This document shows positions 19,316 through 29,736 of a stretch of DNA of 64,000 nt, one piece after another. Under the pieces are notes generated by a model. That model saw only the letters and a list, made by a program, of their open reading frames with translations. It ran no database searches and was not told the origin of the DNA. Position numbers and translations under genes: made by a program. The stretch's first letter is position 1. Every line of letters begins with the position of its first letter. Source of the stretch: Ornithinibacter aureus (GTDB lineage Bacteria > Actinomycetota > Actinomycetes > Actinomycetales > Dermatophilaceae). The DNA is taken from the NCBI RefSeq assembly GCF_009858245.1, contig NZ_VMSB01000001.1, positions 372,001-436,000 on the forward strand. The letters are read 5' to 3'.

Positions 19316-22300
19316 GTGACCGTCGCCCGCTTCTCCGCCCAGCCCACCGACACGGGCCTGTACCGCCGCGAGCACGAGCACGACGCCTGCGGCGTGGCCC
19401 TCGTCGCGACGATGCGGGGCAGTGCCGGCCACGACATCGTCGCGCACGCCCTCGACGCGCTGCGAAACCTCGATCACCGAGGCGCCACCGGCGCCGACCC
19501 GCTGGTGGGTGACGGTGCCGGCATCCTCACCCAGGTCCCCGACGCGTTCTTCCGCGCGGTCCTGGATGCCGACCTCCCCGAGGCCGGCGCCTATGCCGTC
19601 GGCATGGCCTACCTGCCCCGGGAGGACGACGAGCGCGCCCGGGCGGAGCAGCGGATCGCCGACATCGCAGCGGACGAGGGCCTTCGGGTCATCGCCTGGC
19701 GTGACGTCCCCGTGACCCCCGATCTCGTCGGCCAGTCCGCCCGTGAGTGCATGCCGGTCTTCCGACAGCTGTTCGTCACCTCCGAGCAGGGGCTTCGTGG
19801 CATCGAGCTCGACCGGGTGGCCTTCTGCCTGCGCAAGCGCGCCGAGCACGAGGCGGAGGTCTACTTCCCGTCGCTGTCGGCCCGCACGGTCGTCTACAAG
19901 GGCATGCTCACCACGGGTCAGCTCGAGCCCTTCTTCCCCGACCTGTCCGACGAGCGATTCGCCTCCGAGCTCGCGCTCGTGCACTCCCGCTTCTCGACGA
20001 ACACCTTCCCGAGCTGGCCGCTCGCGCACCCGTACCGGCTGATCGCGCACAACGGTGAGATCAACACCGTCAAGGGCAACCGCAACTGGATGCGGGCCCG
20101 CGAGAGCCAGATCAGCTCGACGGTCATCCCCGGCGACATCGAGCGCGTGTTCCCGATCTGCACCCCCGCCGCCTCGGACTCGGCGACGTTCGACGAGGTC
20201 CTCGAGCTGCTGCACCTCGGGGGTCGCTCGCTGCCGCACGCCGTGCTCATGATGATCCCCGAGGCGTGGGAGAACCACGAGTCGATGGACCCGGCTCGGC
20301 GTGCCTTCTACGAGTTCCACTCCACCTTCATGGAGCCGTGGGACGGCCCGGCCTGTGTCACCTTCACCGACGGCACCCTCATCGGTGCGGTGCTCGACCG
20401 CAACGGCCTGCGTCCGGGCCGCTTCTGGGTCACCGACGACGGGCTCGTCGTGCTCGCCTCCGAGGCAGGGGTCCTCGACATCGAGCCCGAGCGGGTCGTG
20501 CGCCGCGGCCGGCTCCAGCCCGGTCGCATGTTCCTCGTCGACACCGCGGCCGGCCGCATCATCAGCGACGAGGAGGTCAAGTCGGGCCTGGCCGCCGAGC
20601 ACCCCTACGAGGAGTGGCTGCACGCCGGCCTGCTCGAGCTGTCCGACCTGCCCGAGCGCGAGCACATCATCCACACCGCAGCCTCGGTGGCGAGGCGCCA
20701 GCGCACCTTCGGCTACACCGAGGAGGAGCTGAAGCTCATCCTGGCGCCGATGGCGTCCGCCGGCCTCGAGGCGCTGGGCTCGATGGGCACCGACACCCCG
20801 ATCGCCGTGCTCTCCGACCGGCCGCGACTGGTCTTCGACTACTTCACCCAGCTCTTCGCCCAGGTGACCAACCCTCCGCTCGACGCGATCCGCGAAGAGC
20901 TCGTCACCTCGCTCGGGTCCTCGATCGGCCCCGAGGGCAACGTGCTCGACGCCTCCCCGGCGCACGCGCGCCAGGTGGTGCTGCCGTTCCCGGTCATCGA
21001 CAACGACGAGCTGGCCAAGCTCGTGCACATCAACGCCGACGGTGACCTGCCCGGGTACAGCACGGTCGTCGTCAAGGGCACCTACGACGTGGGCGGCGGC
21101 GCCCCGGCCCTGCGGGCCCGCCTGCACGAGATCTTCGCCGAGGTGTCCGCGGCCATCGCCCAGGGTGCCCGGTTCGTCGTGCTGTCCGACCGCGACTCCG
21201 ACCGTGACCTCGCGCCGATCCCCTCGCTGCTGCTGACCTCGGCGGTGCACCACCACCTCATCCGCGAGAAGACCCGCACCCAGGTCGGCCTGCTGGTCGA
21301 GGCGGGCGACGTGCGCGAGGTGCACCACGTGGCGCTGCTCGTCGGGTTCGGTGCGGCCGCGATCAACCCCTACCTCGCCATGGAGACCGTCGAGGACATG
21401 GTCCGCAGCGGTGCCATCACCTCGGTCACCGAGGAGAAGGCCGTCGCCAACCTCATCAAGGCCCTGGGCAAGGGGGTCCTGAAGGTGATGTCCAAGATGG
21501 GCATCTCCACGGTCGCCTCCTACCGCGGCGCCCAGGTCTTCGAGGCCATCGGGCTCTCCCAGGACCTCGTCGACGAGTTCTTCACCGGCACCGTCAGCCA
21601 GCTCGGCGGGGTCGACCTCGACGTCATCGCCGCCGAGACCGCGGCGCGCCACGCCATGGCCTACCCGCCCGACGGCATCCGCCAGGCCCACCGCAAGCTG
21701 CTCGTCGGCGGTGAGTACCAGTGGCGCCGCGAGGGTGAGCCGCACCTGTTCGACCCCGAGACCGTCTTCCGGCTCCAGCACGCCACGCGGGCCCGTCGCT
21801 ACGACATCTTCAAGCAGTACACCCGTCGCATCGACGAGCAGGCCGGGCGCCTGATGACCCTGCGGGGCCTCTTCGAGCTCGGGGGGGCGCAGCCGCGCCC
21901 GCCCGTGCCGATCGAGGAGGTCGAATCGGTCGCCGACATCGTCCAGCGCTTCAACACCGGTGCGATGAGCTACGGCTCGATCAGCATGGAGGCGCACGAG
22001 ACCCTGGCCATCGCCATGAACCGGCTCAAGGCCCGCTCGAACACGGGTGAGGGCGGCGAGGACCCCGAACGCCTGATGGACCCGCAGCGACGCTCGGCCA
22101 TCAAGCAGGTCGCCTCGGGTCGATTCGGCGTCACCTCGCTCTACCTGACCCACGCCGACGACATCCAGATCAAGATGGCCCAGGGCGCCAAGCCCGGCGA
22201 GGGCGGGCAGCTGCCCGGCCCGAAGGTCTACCCGTGGATCGCCAAGACGCGGCACTCGACGCCGGGCGTCGGCCTGATCAGCCCGCCGCCGCACCACGAC

Positions 22301-23857
22301 ATCTACTCCATCGAGGACCTCGCACAGCTCATCCACGACCTGAAGAACGCGAACCCGCAGGCCCGCATCCACGTCAAGCTCGTCTCCGAGGTCGGCGTCG
22401 GCACGGTCGCGGCGGGCGTCAGCAAGGCCCACGCCGACGTCGTGCTGATCTCCGGCCACGACGGCGGCACCGGCGCCAGCCCGCTGACCAGCCTCAAGCA
22501 CGCCGGCGGCCCGTGGGAGCTCGGCCTTGCCGAGACCCAGCAGACGCTGGTGCTCAACGGGCTGCGCGACCGCATCGTCGTGCAGGTCGACGGTCAGCTC
22601 AAGACCGGCCGTGACGTCGTCATCGCCGCCCTGCTCGGCGCCGAGGAGTTCGGCTTCGCGACGGCCCCGCTCGTCGTCTCGGGCTGCATCCTCATGCGGG
22701 TCTGCCACCTGGACACCTGTCCGGTCGGCATCGCCACCCAGAACCCCGAGCTGCGCGCCCGCTTCTCGGGCCAGCCAGAGTTCGTCGAGACCTTCTTCGA
22801 GTACATCGCCGAGGAGGTTCGCGAGTACCTCGCGGCGCTGGGCTACCGCAGCATCGAGGAGGCCATCGGCCAGGTCCAGCACATCGACGCCTCCAAGGCG
22901 ATCACCCACTGGAAGGCCTCCGGCCTGGACCTCGCGCCGATTCTGGCGCGCGTGGAGAGCCCGGACGGCTCCGGCATCCGGCACACCATCGGGCAGGACC
23001 ACGGCCTCGAGAAGGCCCTGGACCACGAGCTCATCGCGGCGTCGCGCGACGCCATCGACAACGGCACCCCGGTGAGCGCCCGGTTCCGCATCCGCAACGT
23101 CAACCGCACGGTCGGCACGATGCTCGGGCACGAGGTGACCAAGGTGCACCCGAAGGGGCTGCCCGACGGCGCCATCGACCTCACCCTGACCGGCTCTGCC
23201 GGCCAGAGCTTCGGGGCGTTCCTTCCCGCCGGGGTGACGTTGCGCCTCGAGGGCGACGCCAACGACTACGTCGGCAAGGGGCTCTCCGGCGGGCGCGTCA
23301 TCGTCCGCCCGGCACCGGCATCCGCCCTCGTCGCCGAGGACAACGTCATCGGCGGCAACGTCATCGGCTACGGCGCGACCTCGGGTGAGCTGTTCCTGCG
23401 AGGTCGGGTCGGCGAACGCTTCTGCGTGCGCAACTCGGGCGCGACCGCCGTCGTCGAGGGCGTGGGTGACCACGGCCTCGAGTACATGACCGGCGGCACC
23501 GCGCTCATCCTCGGGCCCACCGGGCGCAACGTCGCCGCCGGCATGTCCGGTGGCGTCGCCTACGTGCTCGACCTCGACCCGGCCCACGTCAACCGTGAGC
23601 TCGTCGACCTCGGGCCGCTGCGCGCCGAGGACGAACTCGTCGTGCACGACCTGCTCGAGCGCCACCACCGGTGGACCGACTCAGCGGTCGCAGCCCGACT
23701 CCTCGCCGACTGGGACTCCGCCCGCTCGGCATTCACCCTGGTCCTTCCTCGCAGCTACCAGCGCGTCCTCGACGTGCGGGCCAAGGCGGCGGCGGAGGGG
23801 CTGGACCCCGACGGCACCCAGGTGTGGGAGCGGATCATGGAGGCCTCCCGTGGCTGA
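19316..23857 (+). CDS. gltB: Glutamate synthase (NADPH), large subunit
   Basis: GltB makes glutamate from glutamine and 2-oxoglutarate. The 1513-residue protein has the four expected regions. First is an N-terminal glutamine amidotransferase whose nucleophile is Cys25 ([11 protein letters not shown]) after a short propeptide. A central domain follows, then the FMN domain with [12 protein letters not shown] and the 3Fe-4S cysteines in [17 protein letters not shown], and last a C-terminal beta-helix ending near [14 protein letters not shown] 19316 gives the propeptide expected for cleavage before Cys. gltD starts 8 nt before its end. Confidence 0.97.
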   Translation: MTVARFSAQPTDTGLYRREHEHDACGVALVATMRGSAGHDIVAHALDALRNLDHRGATGADPLVGDGAGILTQVPDAFFRAVLDADLPEAGAYAVGMAYLPREDDERARAEQRIADIAADEGLRVIAWRDVPVTPDLVGQSARECMPVFRQLFVTSEQGLRGIELDRVAFCLRKRAEHEAEVYFPSLSARTVVYKGMLTTGQLEPFFPDLSDERFASELALVHSRFSTNTFPSWPLAHPYRLIAHNGEINTVKGNRNWMRARESQISSTVIPGDIERVFPICTPAASDSATFDEVLELLHLGGRSLPHAVLMMIPEAWENHESMDPARRAFYEFHSTFMEPWDGPACVTFTDGTLIGAVLDRNGLRPGRFWVTDDGLVVLASEAGVLDIEPERVVRRGRLQPGRMFLVDTAAGRIISDEEVKSGLAAEHPYEEWLHAGLLELSDLPEREHIIHTAASVARRQRTFGYTEEELKLILAPMASAGLEALGSMGTDTPIAVLSDRPRLVFDYFTQLFAQVTNPPLDAIREELVTSLGSSIGPEGNVLDASPAHARQVVLPFPVIDNDELAKLVHINADGDLPGYSTVVVKGTYDVGGGAPALRARLHEIFAEVSAAIAQGARFVVLSDRDSDRDLAPIPSLLLTSAVHHHLIREKTRTQVGLLVEAGDVREVHHVALLVGFGAAAINPYLAMETVEDMVRSGAITSVTEEKAVANLIKALGKGVLKVMSKMGISTVASYRGAQVFEAIGLSQDLVDEFFTGTVSQLGGVDLDVIAAETAARHAMAYPPDGIRQAHRKLLVGGEYQWRREGEPHLFDPETVFRLQHATRARRYDIFKQYTRRIDEQAGRLMTLRGLFELGGAQPRPPVPIEEVESVADIVQRFNTGAMSYGSISMEAHETLAIAMNRLKARSNTGEGGEDPERLMDPQRRSAIKQVASGRFGVTSLYLTHADDIQIKMAQGAKPGEGGQLPGPKVYPWIAKTRHSTPGVGLISPPPHHDIYSIEDLAQLIHDLKNANPQARIHVKLVSEVGVGTVAAGVSKAHADVVLISGHDGGTGASPLTSLKHAGGPWELGLAETQQTLVLNGLRDRIVVQVDGQLKTGRDVVIAALLGAEEFGFATAPLVVSGCILMRVCHLDTCPVGIATQNPELRARFSGQPEFVETFFEYIAEEVREYLAALGYRSIEEAIGQVQHIDASKAITHWKASGLDLAPILARVESPDGSGIRHTIGQDHGLEKALDHELIAASRDAIDNGTPVSARFRIRNVNRTVGTMLGHEVTKVHPKGLPDGAIDLTLTGSAGQSFGAFLPAGVTLRLEGDANDYVGKGLSGGRVIVRPAPASALVAEDNVIGGNVIGYGATSGELFLRGRVGERFCVRNSGATAVVEGVGDHGLEYMTGGTALILGPTGRNVAAGMSGGVAYVLDLDPAHVNRELVDLGPLRAEDELVVHDLLERHHRWTDSAVAARLLADWDSARSAFTLVLPRSYQRVLDVRAKAAAEGLDPDGTQVWERIMEASRG

Positions 23858-25307
23858 CCCCCAAGGTTTCTTGCGCACGCGTGAGCGCGAACTGCCGCGA
23901 CGTCGCCCCGTTCCGGTCCGGATCAAGGACTGGAAGGAGGTCTACGAGGAGCAGCCGGTCCCCGAGCTCCAGCGGCAGGCCGGGCGCTGCATGGACTGCG
24001 GCATCCCGTTCTGCCACAGCGGCTGCCCGCTCGGCAACCTCATCCCGGAGTGGAACGACCTGGCATGGAAGGGCGAGTGGCGCCAGGCCATCGACCGCCT
24101 GCACGCGACGAACAACTTCCCCGAGTTCACCGGTCGGCTCTGCCCGGCGCCGTGTGAAGCCGCCTGCGTGCTCGGCATCAACCAGCCGGCCGTGACGATC
24201 AAGCAGGTCGAGGTCAGCATCATCGACCGGGCCTTCGAGAACGGCACGGTCACACCGGAGGCGCCCGAGCGGCTGTCCGGCAAGACCGTCGCGGTCATCG
24301 GGTCCGGCCCGGCCGGGCTCGCCGCTGCCCAGCAGCTGACCCGCGCCGGCCACACCGTGGCCGTCTACGAGCGCGCCGACGCGCCCGGAGGCCTGCTGCG
24401 CTACGGCATCCCCGAGTTCAAGATGGAGAAGGCGGTCCTGGACCGCCGGATCGCCCAGATGAAGTCCGAGGGCACCCGGTTCCGCAACGGTGTCGAGATC
24501 GGCAAGGACCTCACGGCCGCCGACCTGCGCAAGCGGTTCGACGCCGTCGTCATCGCGACCGGCGCCACCGTGCCGCGCGACCTGCCCGTCCCCGGGCGTG
24601 AGCTCGACGGGGTCATGCAGGCCATGGACTTCCTGCCGCCCGCGAACCGGGTGGCCCGCGGCCAGCACGTCGACGGCCAGGTGACGGCCGAGGGCAAGGA
24701 CGTCATCGTCATCGGTGGTGGTGACACCGGCGCCGACTGCATCGGCACCTCGCACCGCCAGGGTGCCCGGTCGGTGACCAGCCTGGAGATCATGCCGCAG
24801 CCCCCGGGCGAACGGCCCGTGAACCAGCCCTGGCCCACCTACCCGATGACCTTCCGGGTCGCCTCGGCCCACGAGGAGGGTGGCGACCGCGTCTACGCCG
24901 TGTCGACGAGCGAGATCGTCGGTGACGGGCACGGTCGCGTCGCCGCCCTGCGCCTGCACGAGGTGCGCATGGGTGAGAACGGGTTCGAGAAGGTCGAGGG
25001 CACCGAGCGTGAGCTTCCGGCACAGCTGGTCCTGCTCGCGATGGGATTCCTCGGCCCGCAGCAGGACCTGCTCGACCAGTTCGGGGTCGAGCGCGACGCC
25101 CGCACCAACGCCGCCCGCGACGACGCGTACATGACCAACGTTCCCGGCGTCTTCGTCGCCGGCGACGCCGGTCGTGGGCAGTCGCTGATCGTCTGGGCCA
25201 TCGCCGAGGGCCGGTCCGCGGCCAACGGGGTCGACGCCTGGCTGATGGGCAAGCCCTCCCGCCTGCCGCGCCCGGTCAACCCCACGGATCGTCCCCTCAT
25301 GGCCTGA
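23850..25307 (+). CDS. gltD: Glutamate synthase, small subunit
   Basis: GltD passes electrons from NADPH through FAD and 4Fe-4S clusters to GltB. The 485-residue protein has the N-terminal ferredoxin-like cysteines in [14 protein letters not shown] (Cys47, 50, 55, 59) and [10 protein letters not shown], then the FAD fold [12 protein letters not shown] and the NADPH fold [11 protein letters not shown]. The end carries [17 protein letters not shown] 23850 overlaps gltB by 8 nt and yields the usual N-terminus ([13 protein letters not shown]). Confidence 0.96.
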   Translation: MADPQGFLRTRERELPRRRPVPVRIKDWKEVYEEQPVPELQRQAGRCMDCGIPFCHSGCPLGNLIPEWNDLAWKGEWRQAIDRLHATNNFPEFTGRLCPAPCEAACVLGINQPAVTIKQVEVSIIDRAFENGTVTPEAPERLSGKTVAVIGSGPAGLAAAQQLTRAGHTVAVYERADAPGGLLRYGIPEFKMEKAVLDRRIAQMKSEGTRFRNGVEIGKDLTAADLRKRFDAVVIATGATVPRDLPVPGRELDGVMQAMDFLPPANRVARGQHVDGQVTAEGKDVIVIGGGDTGADCIGTSHRQGARSVTSLEIMPQPPGERPVNQPWPTYPMTFRVASAHEEGGDRVYAVSTSEIVGDGHGRVAALRLHEVRMGENGFEKVEGTERELPAQLVLLAMGFLGPQQDLLDQFGVERDARTNAARDDAYMTNVPGVFVAGDAGRGQSLIVWAIAEGRSAANGVDAWLMGKPSRLPRPVNPTDRPLMA

Positions 25308-25346
25308 GCCAGCCTCCCGCCACCTGCAGCCCCCAGCGCCGAAGGT

Positions 25347-25365
25347 TTATCGGGTGCCCCGGTAA
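25347..25365. promoter_or_regulatory. Upstream imperfect operator of pyk
   Basis: TTATCGGGT-G-CCCCGGTAA is an imperfect copy (two mismatches in the right half) of the perfect palindrome 62 bp downstream. Centre-to-centre spacing is close to six helical turns. The extended left arm (25343-25355) is also exactly complementary over 13 bp to the outer arm of the second site (25419-25431). Confidence 0.6.
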
Positions 25366-25408
25366 GACCCCACTTCCTGTGACAACCCTTGTCCAGTGGA
25401 GTGAGGCG

Positions 25409-25427
25409 TTATCGGGTCACCCGATAA
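25409..25427. promoter_or_regulatory. Perfect palindromic operator upstream of pyk
   Basis: TTATCGGGTCACCCGATAA is a perfect 9+1+9 palindrome centred at 25418, typical of a dimeric repressor. I cannot name the regulator. It sits 84 bp upstream of the pyk start, in the 204-bp gap after gltD. Confidence 0.7.
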
Positions 25428-25463
25428 ACCTCGGGCAGGGGGTGGTTGAAGGGTCTTCCGACA

Positions 25464-25479
25464 TGTGGCACGCGTCACG
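25464..25479. promoter_or_regulatory. CRP/GlxR-like site upstream of pyk
   Basis: TGTGGCACGCGTCACG resembles the TGTGA-N6-TCACA site of CRP/GlxR regulators, with one mismatch per half-site. Its centre lies about 40 bp before the predicted pyk transcription start, the usual position for class II activation. Confidence 0.45.
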
Positions 25480-25480
25480 G

Positions 25481-25504
25481 TGGAAGCGCTTGCACCACTA
25501 GGAT
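25481..25504 (+). promoter_or_regulatory. LacI-type operator and leaderless -10 box of pyk
   Basis: TGGAAGCGCTTGCA (25481-25494) is a near-palindrome with the central CG of LacI-family (cre-like) operators. It occupies the promoter core immediately before TAGGAT (25499-25504), a TANNNT -10 box that ends 7 nt before ATG 25512. The pyk message is therefore predicted to be leaderless and open to carbon-source control. Confidence 0.55.
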
Positions 25505-25511
25505 GCAATTC

Positions 25512-26957
25512 ATGCGTCGCGCCAAGATCGTCTGCACTCTCGGTCCCGCCACCAGCTCCGCCGAGAACCTTCGGGAACTCGTCCGTTCCGGCATGGACGT
25601 CGCCCGGCTGAACCTCAGCCACGGCGACCACACCGACCACGAGCGCGTCTACCACGACGTGCGCAGGGCCAGCGACGCCATGGGGCGCGCCGTCGGCATC
25701 CTGGTCGACCTCCAGGGCCCGAAGATCCGCACGGCCCGCTTCGAGAACGGGCCGATCGAGCTCATGCGGGGGGCGTCCTTCACCATCACCACCCGCGACG
25801 TGCCGGGCAACGAGGTCGAGGTCGGCACCACCTACGCCGGGCTGCCCGGCGACGTCAGCATCGGTGACCGCATCCTCATCGACGACGGCAAGCTCGCCCT
25901 CATCGCCACCGAGGTGACCGACACCGACGTCGTGTGCCAGGTCATCGAGGGCGGCATGCTCTCCAACAACAAGGGAATCAACCTGCCGGGTGTCGCCGTG
26001 TCGGTGCCGGCCATGTCCGAGAAGGACAAGGACGACCTGCGCTGGGCCCTGCGCATGCGCGTGGACATGATCGCGCTGTCGTTCGTCCGCAGCGCCGAGG
26101 ACATCCTCGACGTCCACAAGATCATGGACGAGGAGGGCCTGCGACTGCCCGTCATCGCCAAGATCGAGAAGCCGCAGGCGGTCGAGAACCTCGACGAGAT
26201 CATCCGCGCCTTCGACGGTGTCATGGTGGCCCGTGGTGACCTCGGCGTCGAGATGCCCCTCGAGGAGGTCCCGCTCGTGCAGAAGCGCGCCTGCGAGATC
26301 GCCCGGCGCCGCGCCAAGCCCGTCATCGTCGCCACCCAGGTGCTCGAGTCGATGATCGACAACGCCCGCCCGACCCGGGCCGAGGCCTCGGATGCCGCGA
26401 ACGCCGTCCTCGACGGCGCTGACGCCCTGATGCTCTCGGGCGAGACCAGCGTCGGAAAGCACGCCTTCGCGGCGGTGCGCACGATGGCCCGCATCATCGA
26501 GAACACCGAGGACCACGGGCTGCACCGCATCCGTCCCCTCGGCACCCGCCCGAGCTCCAAGGGTGGTGCGGTCACCGCGGCCGCCGCCGACATCGGTGAG
26601 CTGCTCGGGGTCAAGTTCCTCATCACGTTCACCGAGAGCGGCGACTCCACGCGCCGGCTGTCCCGGGTTCGCCCGCGCATCCCCATGCTCGCGTTCACGC
26701 CCAACCAGTGGACCCGCAGCCAGCTCGCCCTCACCTGGGGTGTCGAGACCTTCCTCGTCGGCAAGGCCAAGCACACCGACGAGATGGCGATGCAGGTCGA
26801 CGAGGTGCTGCTCGCCGCGGGGCGGGTCGTCGAGGGCGACACCGTGATCATCGTCGCGGGCTCGCCCCCCGGCATCCCGGGCTCCACGAACGCGTTGCGC
26901 GTGCACCGCGTCGGCGACGCCAAGAACCGCGTGGCCCCGGCCTACAGCGAGCTCTGA
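25512..26957 (+). CDS. pyk: Pyruvate kinase
   Basis: Pyruvate kinase converts phosphoenolpyruvate and ADP to pyruvate and ATP in glycolysis. The 481-residue protein starts [13 protein letters not shown] at ATG 25512, the family N-terminus; an in-frame ATG three codons earlier is less likely given the -10 position. Signature parts are NLSHGDH, the active-site [35 protein letters not shown] and a C-terminal allosteric domain (about 350-481). It is followed by a hairpin and tRNA-Leu. Confidence 0.97.
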   Translation: MRRAKIVCTLGPATSSAENLRELVRSGMDVARLNLSHGDHTDHERVYHDVRRASDAMGRAVGILVDLQGPKIRTARFENGPIELMRGASFTITTRDVPGNEVEVGTTYAGLPGDVSIGDRILIDDGKLALIATEVTDTDVVCQVIEGGMLSNNKGINLPGVAVSVPAMSEKDKDDLRWALRMRVDMIALSFVRSAEDILDVHKIMDEEGLRLPVIAKIEKPQAVENLDEIIRAFDGVMVARGDLGVEMPLEEVPLVQKRACEIARRRAKPVIVATQVLESMIDNARPTRAEASDAANAVLDGADALMLSGETSVGKHAFAAVRTMARIIENTEDHGLHRIRPLGTRPSSKGGAVTAAAADIGELLGVKFLITFTESGDSTRRLSRVRPRIPMLAFTPNQWTRSQLALTWGVETFLVGKAKHTDEMAMQVDEVLLAAGRVVEGDTVIIVAGSPPGIPGSTNALRVHRVGDAKNRVAPAYSEL

Positions 26958-26974
26958 GCGCGGACGGAGACCAG

Positions 26975-27001
26975 CCAGCATGCCCCTCGCCGGTATGCTG
27001 G
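26975..27001 (+). terminator. pyk hairpin overlapping the tRNA promoter
   Basis: CCAGCATGCC (26975-26984) pairs with GGTATGCTGG (26992-27001), 10 bp with one G-U, 17 nt after the pyk stop. The 3' arm contains TATGCT (26994-26999), a good -10 hexamer for the tRNA starting at 27012. One sequence may thus end pyk and start the tRNA transcript. No T-tract is present. Confidence 0.5.
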
Positions 27002-27011
27002 TCACGCCCCG

Positions 27012-27094
27012 GCCGGGGTGGTGGAACGGCAGACACGGAGCACTCAAAATGCTCTGCCCGCAAGGGCGTGCGGGTTCGAGTCCCGCTCCCGGCA
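27012..27094 (+). tRNA. tRNA-Leu(CAA)
   Basis: This is a class II tRNA of 83 nt. Acceptor GCCGGGG pairs with TCCCGGC (one G-U) and is followed by discriminator A. The anticodon stem GAGCA/TGCTC holds loop CTCAAAA, so the anticodon is CAA. The variable arm is long (about GCCCGCAAGGGC) and the T arm is GCGGG-TTCGAGT-CCCGC. CCA is not encoded. It reads UUG codons. Confidence 0.95.
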
Positions 27095-27095
27095 C

Positions 27096-27722
27096 ATGAG
27101 TGAGACCAGTCCTGTCCCGGCTGCCCCCGCGGCTGCGCCATCCGCCCCGGCAAAGCGTGTGCTCGTCGCCGAGGACGAGGCCATCATCCGGCTCGACCTC
27201 GCCGAGATGCTGACCGAAGCCGGCTACGAGGTGGTCGGTCAGGCCAGCGACGGCGAGCAGGCCGTCGCCCTGGCCACGTCGCTGAAGCCGGACATCGTCA
27301 TCATGGACGTCAAGATGCCGGTCATGGACGGCATCAGCGCGGCCGAACAGATCGGCAAGGACCGGCTCTGCCCGGTCGTCATGCTGACCGCGTTCAGCCA
27401 GACCGAGCTGGTCGAGCGGGCGCGGGACGCGGGTGTGATGGCCTACATCGTCAAGCCGTTCACGGCCAGTGACGTCACCCCCGCCCTGGACATCGCGTTG
27501 TCGCGCTGGGCCGAGCTGAAGACCCTCGAGGCCGAGATCGCCGACCTCGGCGACCGGCTGGAGACCCGCAAGGCCGTCGACCGGGCCAAGGGCGTGCTGA
27601 TGACCAAGCTGAAGATCACCGAGGGCGACGCGTTCCGGTGGATTCAGAAGACGGCGATGGACCGCCGGATGAGCATGCGTGAGGTCGCCGACGCCGTCGT
27701 GGCCGGCATGGAGAAGGCCTGA
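27096..27722 (+). CDS. pdtaR: ANTAR-domain response regulator, PdtaR-like
   Basis: This 208-residue protein has a receiver domain (about 20-138; acidic pocket EDE 26-28, phosphoacceptor Asp71, Thr98, Lys120), a coiled linker and a C-terminal ANTAR domain (about 147-203, with [12 protein letters not shown] and [16 protein letters not shown]). ANTAR proteins bind paired RNA hexaloops and act as antiterminators. Rv1626 of M. tuberculosis is the named homologue and lies between pykA and polA there as well. ATG 27096 is only 1 nt after the tRNA discriminator base, with no room for a Shine-Dalgarno outside the tRNA. Confidence 0.93.
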   Translation: MSETSPVPAAPAAAPSAPAKRVLVAEDEAIIRLDLAEMLTEAGYEVVGQASDGEQAVALATSLKPDIVIMDVKMPVMDGISAAEQIGKDRLCPVVMLTAFSQTELVERARDAGVMAYIVKPFTASDVTPALDIALSRWAELKTLEAEIADLGDRLETRKAVDRAKGVLMTKLKITEGDAFRWIQKTAMDRRMSMREVADAVVAGMEKA

Positions 27723-27735
27723 CCCAGCTCTTAAG

Positions 27736-28518
27736 TCAGCGCAGCCAGATCACCAGCTGGGTGAGCAGCGGCGCGACGACCAGGGCCGGCAGCATGTCCC
27801 CCACGGGGATGTCCCGGATGCGCAGCAGCCGCAGCGCGATGCCCGCGAGCATCAGCCCGCCGGTGGCGGTCAGGGCCGAGATGTGGGCATCGGGCACGAG
27901 GTCGCCGAGCAGCACGCCGACGACCGTGAGCGCCCCCTGCACGACGAGCACCGACACGGCGGAGAGCAGCACTCCCACCCCGAAGCTGGCCGCGAACGCC
28001 AGGGCGGCGAAACCGTCGAGCACCGCCTTGAGCGCGAGCTGGTCGATGCCGCGGCCGAGGCCGTCGTTGAGGGAGCCGAGGATGGTGAGCGGGCCCACGC
28101 AGAACAGCAGGGATGCCGTGAGCCACCCTTCGATGAACCGCTCGCGGGATGCGTGGTCGCTTCCCCCCTCGATGCTCGACCCCGTCGACCGACGCGACAC
28201 CCAGCGCTGGATCGTTCCGGCCAGACCCTCGAGACGGTCCTCGATGCGCAGCATCGACCCGGTGATCGAGCCGATGAGCAACGACCCGAGGACGATGAGC
28301 ACCGGGAAGCCGGACCCGACCGCGTCACGGAGGGCGACGTCGGTCACGGCCATCGCCGACAGGCCCGCCACGAGCAGGGTGACCAGGCCGAGCACATCGG
28401 TCACGACCGAGCGGGTGTGCTCGCGCAGACGGTGCCCGACGGCCATCCCGAGACCCGCCCCGATGAGGACGGTGAGGACGTTCAGGGCGGTCCCGGCACC
28501 GGGAAAGAGCGAGGTCAC
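27736..28518 (-). CDS. DUF554 membrane protein
   Basis: This 260-residue integral membrane protein has about seven hydrophobic helices, a GSLLIGSITGSMLRIEDRLE segment early and GPLTILGSLNDGLG in the middle, typical of DUF554 (YdfK/YqgA) proteins. Its function is unknown. It starts at GTG 28518, converges on pdtaR with 13 nt between the stops, and its 5' end faces a GNAT gene. Confidence 0.85.
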   Translation of the reverse strand: MTSLFPGAGTALNVLTVLIGAGLGMAVGHRLREHTRSVVTDVLGLVTLLVAGLSAMAVTDVALRDAVGSGFPVLIVLGSLLIGSITGSMLRIEDRLEGLAGTIQRWVSRRSTGSSIEGGSDHASRERFIEGWLTASLLFCVGPLTILGSLNDGLGRGIDQLALKAVLDGFAALAFAASFGVGVLLSAVSVLVVQGALTVVGVLLGDLVPDAHISALTATGGLMLAGIALRLLRIRDIPVGDMLPALVVAPLLTQLVIWLR

Positions 28519-28659
28519 CGCCGCAGCCTACGAGCGTCGTCCACAGGTGCTCACCGCGGGGTTCCGTCCGGGCCCGCCGGGGTCTAGTGTCGGTGGCCGC
28601 AGGGGTAACCTCTTTGCCTGTGGCGCACTCGCGCCCGCTGCGATGTCCGAGGAGGCGAT

Positions 28660-29232
28660 GTGGCCAGACGCACGGTGGATGTGACGCCCGTGGACCGCGA
28701 CGACCTGCGGGACGTCATGGGCCTCTGGCTGGCTGCTCGCGTCGACAACGGCTCGAGCAAGGAGGCCGCCGGTCGGGCGCTGACCGACGGTCGGCTCAGC
28801 ACGGCCCTGCGCCGCCCCGGCGTCCACTCCTTCGTTGCTCGCATCGACGGCGAGCCCGTCGGTTACGCCATCGCCAGCGAGAACCCGTTCGGCCTCAGCC
28901 CCCAGGCCGAGCTCGCCGTCGAACAGCTCTGGGTCGGGCCCGACGCACGGCGCCACGGGGTGGCCAAGTCGCTCCTCGCGGCCGTGCTGTCCACCGCCGA
29001 GCGGTCCGGCTGCGAGGTCGTGGTCTCGAACGTGCCGACGGCCAGCCGCGACGCCAACCGCTTCTTCGCCCGCCTGGGCTTCGCGTCGGTCATCACCCGT
29101 CGGGTGGTCTCCACGAGCGCGCTGCGTCGCAAGCTCGCTCCCGAGAGCGTCGAGACCGGCCACGAGCTGCTGCGCCGCCGCCGCTCACTGCGCAGCCGGG
29201 CCTTCCCGGCCGCTGCCTCCCGTCAGTTCTGA
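28660..29232 (+). CDS. GNAT-family N-acetyltransferase
   Basis: This 190-residue cytosolic protein has a single GNAT fold. Acetyl-CoA-binding motif A is EQLWVGPDARRHGVAKSLLA (about 85-104), followed by the helix-strand FFARLGFASV. The substrate is unknown. GTG 28660 keeps the first beta strand (RRTVDVTPVDRDD); a GGAGG lies 4 nt upstream, a little close. The basic C-terminal tail RRRRSLRSR is unusual. A TAGTGT box at 28585-28590 is a possible promoter. Confidence 0.8.
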   Translation: MARRTVDVTPVDRDDLRDVMGLWLAARVDNGSSKEAAGRALTDGRLSTALRRPGVHSFVARIDGEPVGYAIASENPFGLSPQAELAVEQLWVGPDARRHGVAKSLLAAVLSTAERSGCEVVVSNVPTASRDANRFFARLGFASVITRRVVSTSALRRKLAPESVETGHELLRRRRSLRSRAFPAAASRQF

Positions 29233-29240
29233 CCCGACGG

Positions 29241-29717
29241 TCAGGCGCCCGGGGCGGCATCCCTGATCAGGCACGTGATCCGGCTCGTGCAGGTGCGCGC
29301 GCCGGTGTCGTCGGTGACGACGATCTCGTAGCAGGCGAGGGTGCGCCCCAGGGAGATGGGCGTCGCCACCCCGGTGACCAGACCGGAGCGGGCCGCGCGG
29401 TGGTGTGTGGCGTTGATGTCGAGGCCGACGACGGCCTTGCCGGGGCCGGCGTGCAGGGCTGCCCCGATCGAGCCCAACGTCTCGGCGAGCACCACCGAGG
29501 CACCCCCGTGCAGCAGGCCGTAGGGCTGGGTGTTGCCCTCCACCGGCATCGTCGCGACGAGTCGCTGCGCGGAGGCCTCGACGATCTCGATGCCCATCCG
29601 GTGCATCAGGGAGTTCGGGTTCATCGCCCGCATCGCCTCGACACCGTCCGGCCCGTCGGTGGGGTGCTGGGGGGTGCGGTCGTGGGTGGGCTGCGTGGCG
29701 TCGGGGCTGTCGGTCAT
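29241..29717 (-). CDS. PaaI-type hotdog thioesterase
   Basis: This 158-residue protein has a Pro-rich N-terminal extension (1-25) and a hotdog domain with MNPNSLMHRMGIEI, the active-site region QPYGLLHGGASVVLAETLGS, and LDINATHHRAA. PaaI-type enzymes hydrolyse aryl- or acyl-CoA thioesters; the substrate is unknown. It is divergent from polA with only 19 bp between the start codons, so the two promoters must overlap. Confidence 0.85.
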   Translation of the reverse strand: MTDSPDATQPTHDRTPQHPTDGPDGVEAMRAMNPNSLMHRMGIEIVEASAQRLVATMPVEGNTQPYGLLHGGASVVLAETLGSIGAALHAGPGKAVVGLDINATHHRAARSGLVTGVATPISLGRTLACYEIVVTDDTGARTCTSRITCLIRDAAPGA

Positions 29718-29723
29718 GGTGGA

Positions 29724-29729
29724 TAGGCT
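29724..29729 (+). promoter_or_regulatory. Leaderless -10 box of polA
   Basis: TAGGCT is followed by 7 nt and GTG 29737. The whole divergent gap with the thioesterase gene is 19 bp, so a leaderless polA message is almost forced. Confidence 0.65.
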
Positions 29730-29736
29730 GCCACGC

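Noticed and set aside
19112-23668. A 1518-codon minus-strand frame opposite gltB
   Set aside because: Antisense of a highly conserved gene; its Gly/Val/Asp-rich translation is the complement of biased GC codons and shows no domain.
27018-27095. N-terminal extension of the PdtaR-like frame through the tRNA
   Set aside because: The sequence is a well-formed tRNA-Leu; the regulator's receiver domain needs no such extension.
28643-28684. A third leader ORF, 13 codons, overlapping an internal GTG of the GNAT gene
   Set aside because: Starting the GNAT protein at 28681 would remove its first beta strand, and no -10 box is correctly placed before 28643.
29255-29262. The octamer as a Chi-like recombination hotspot
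   Set aside because: Counts on the two strands are nearly equal (about 29 and 30), whereas Chi and KOPS motifs are strand-biased along a replichore.
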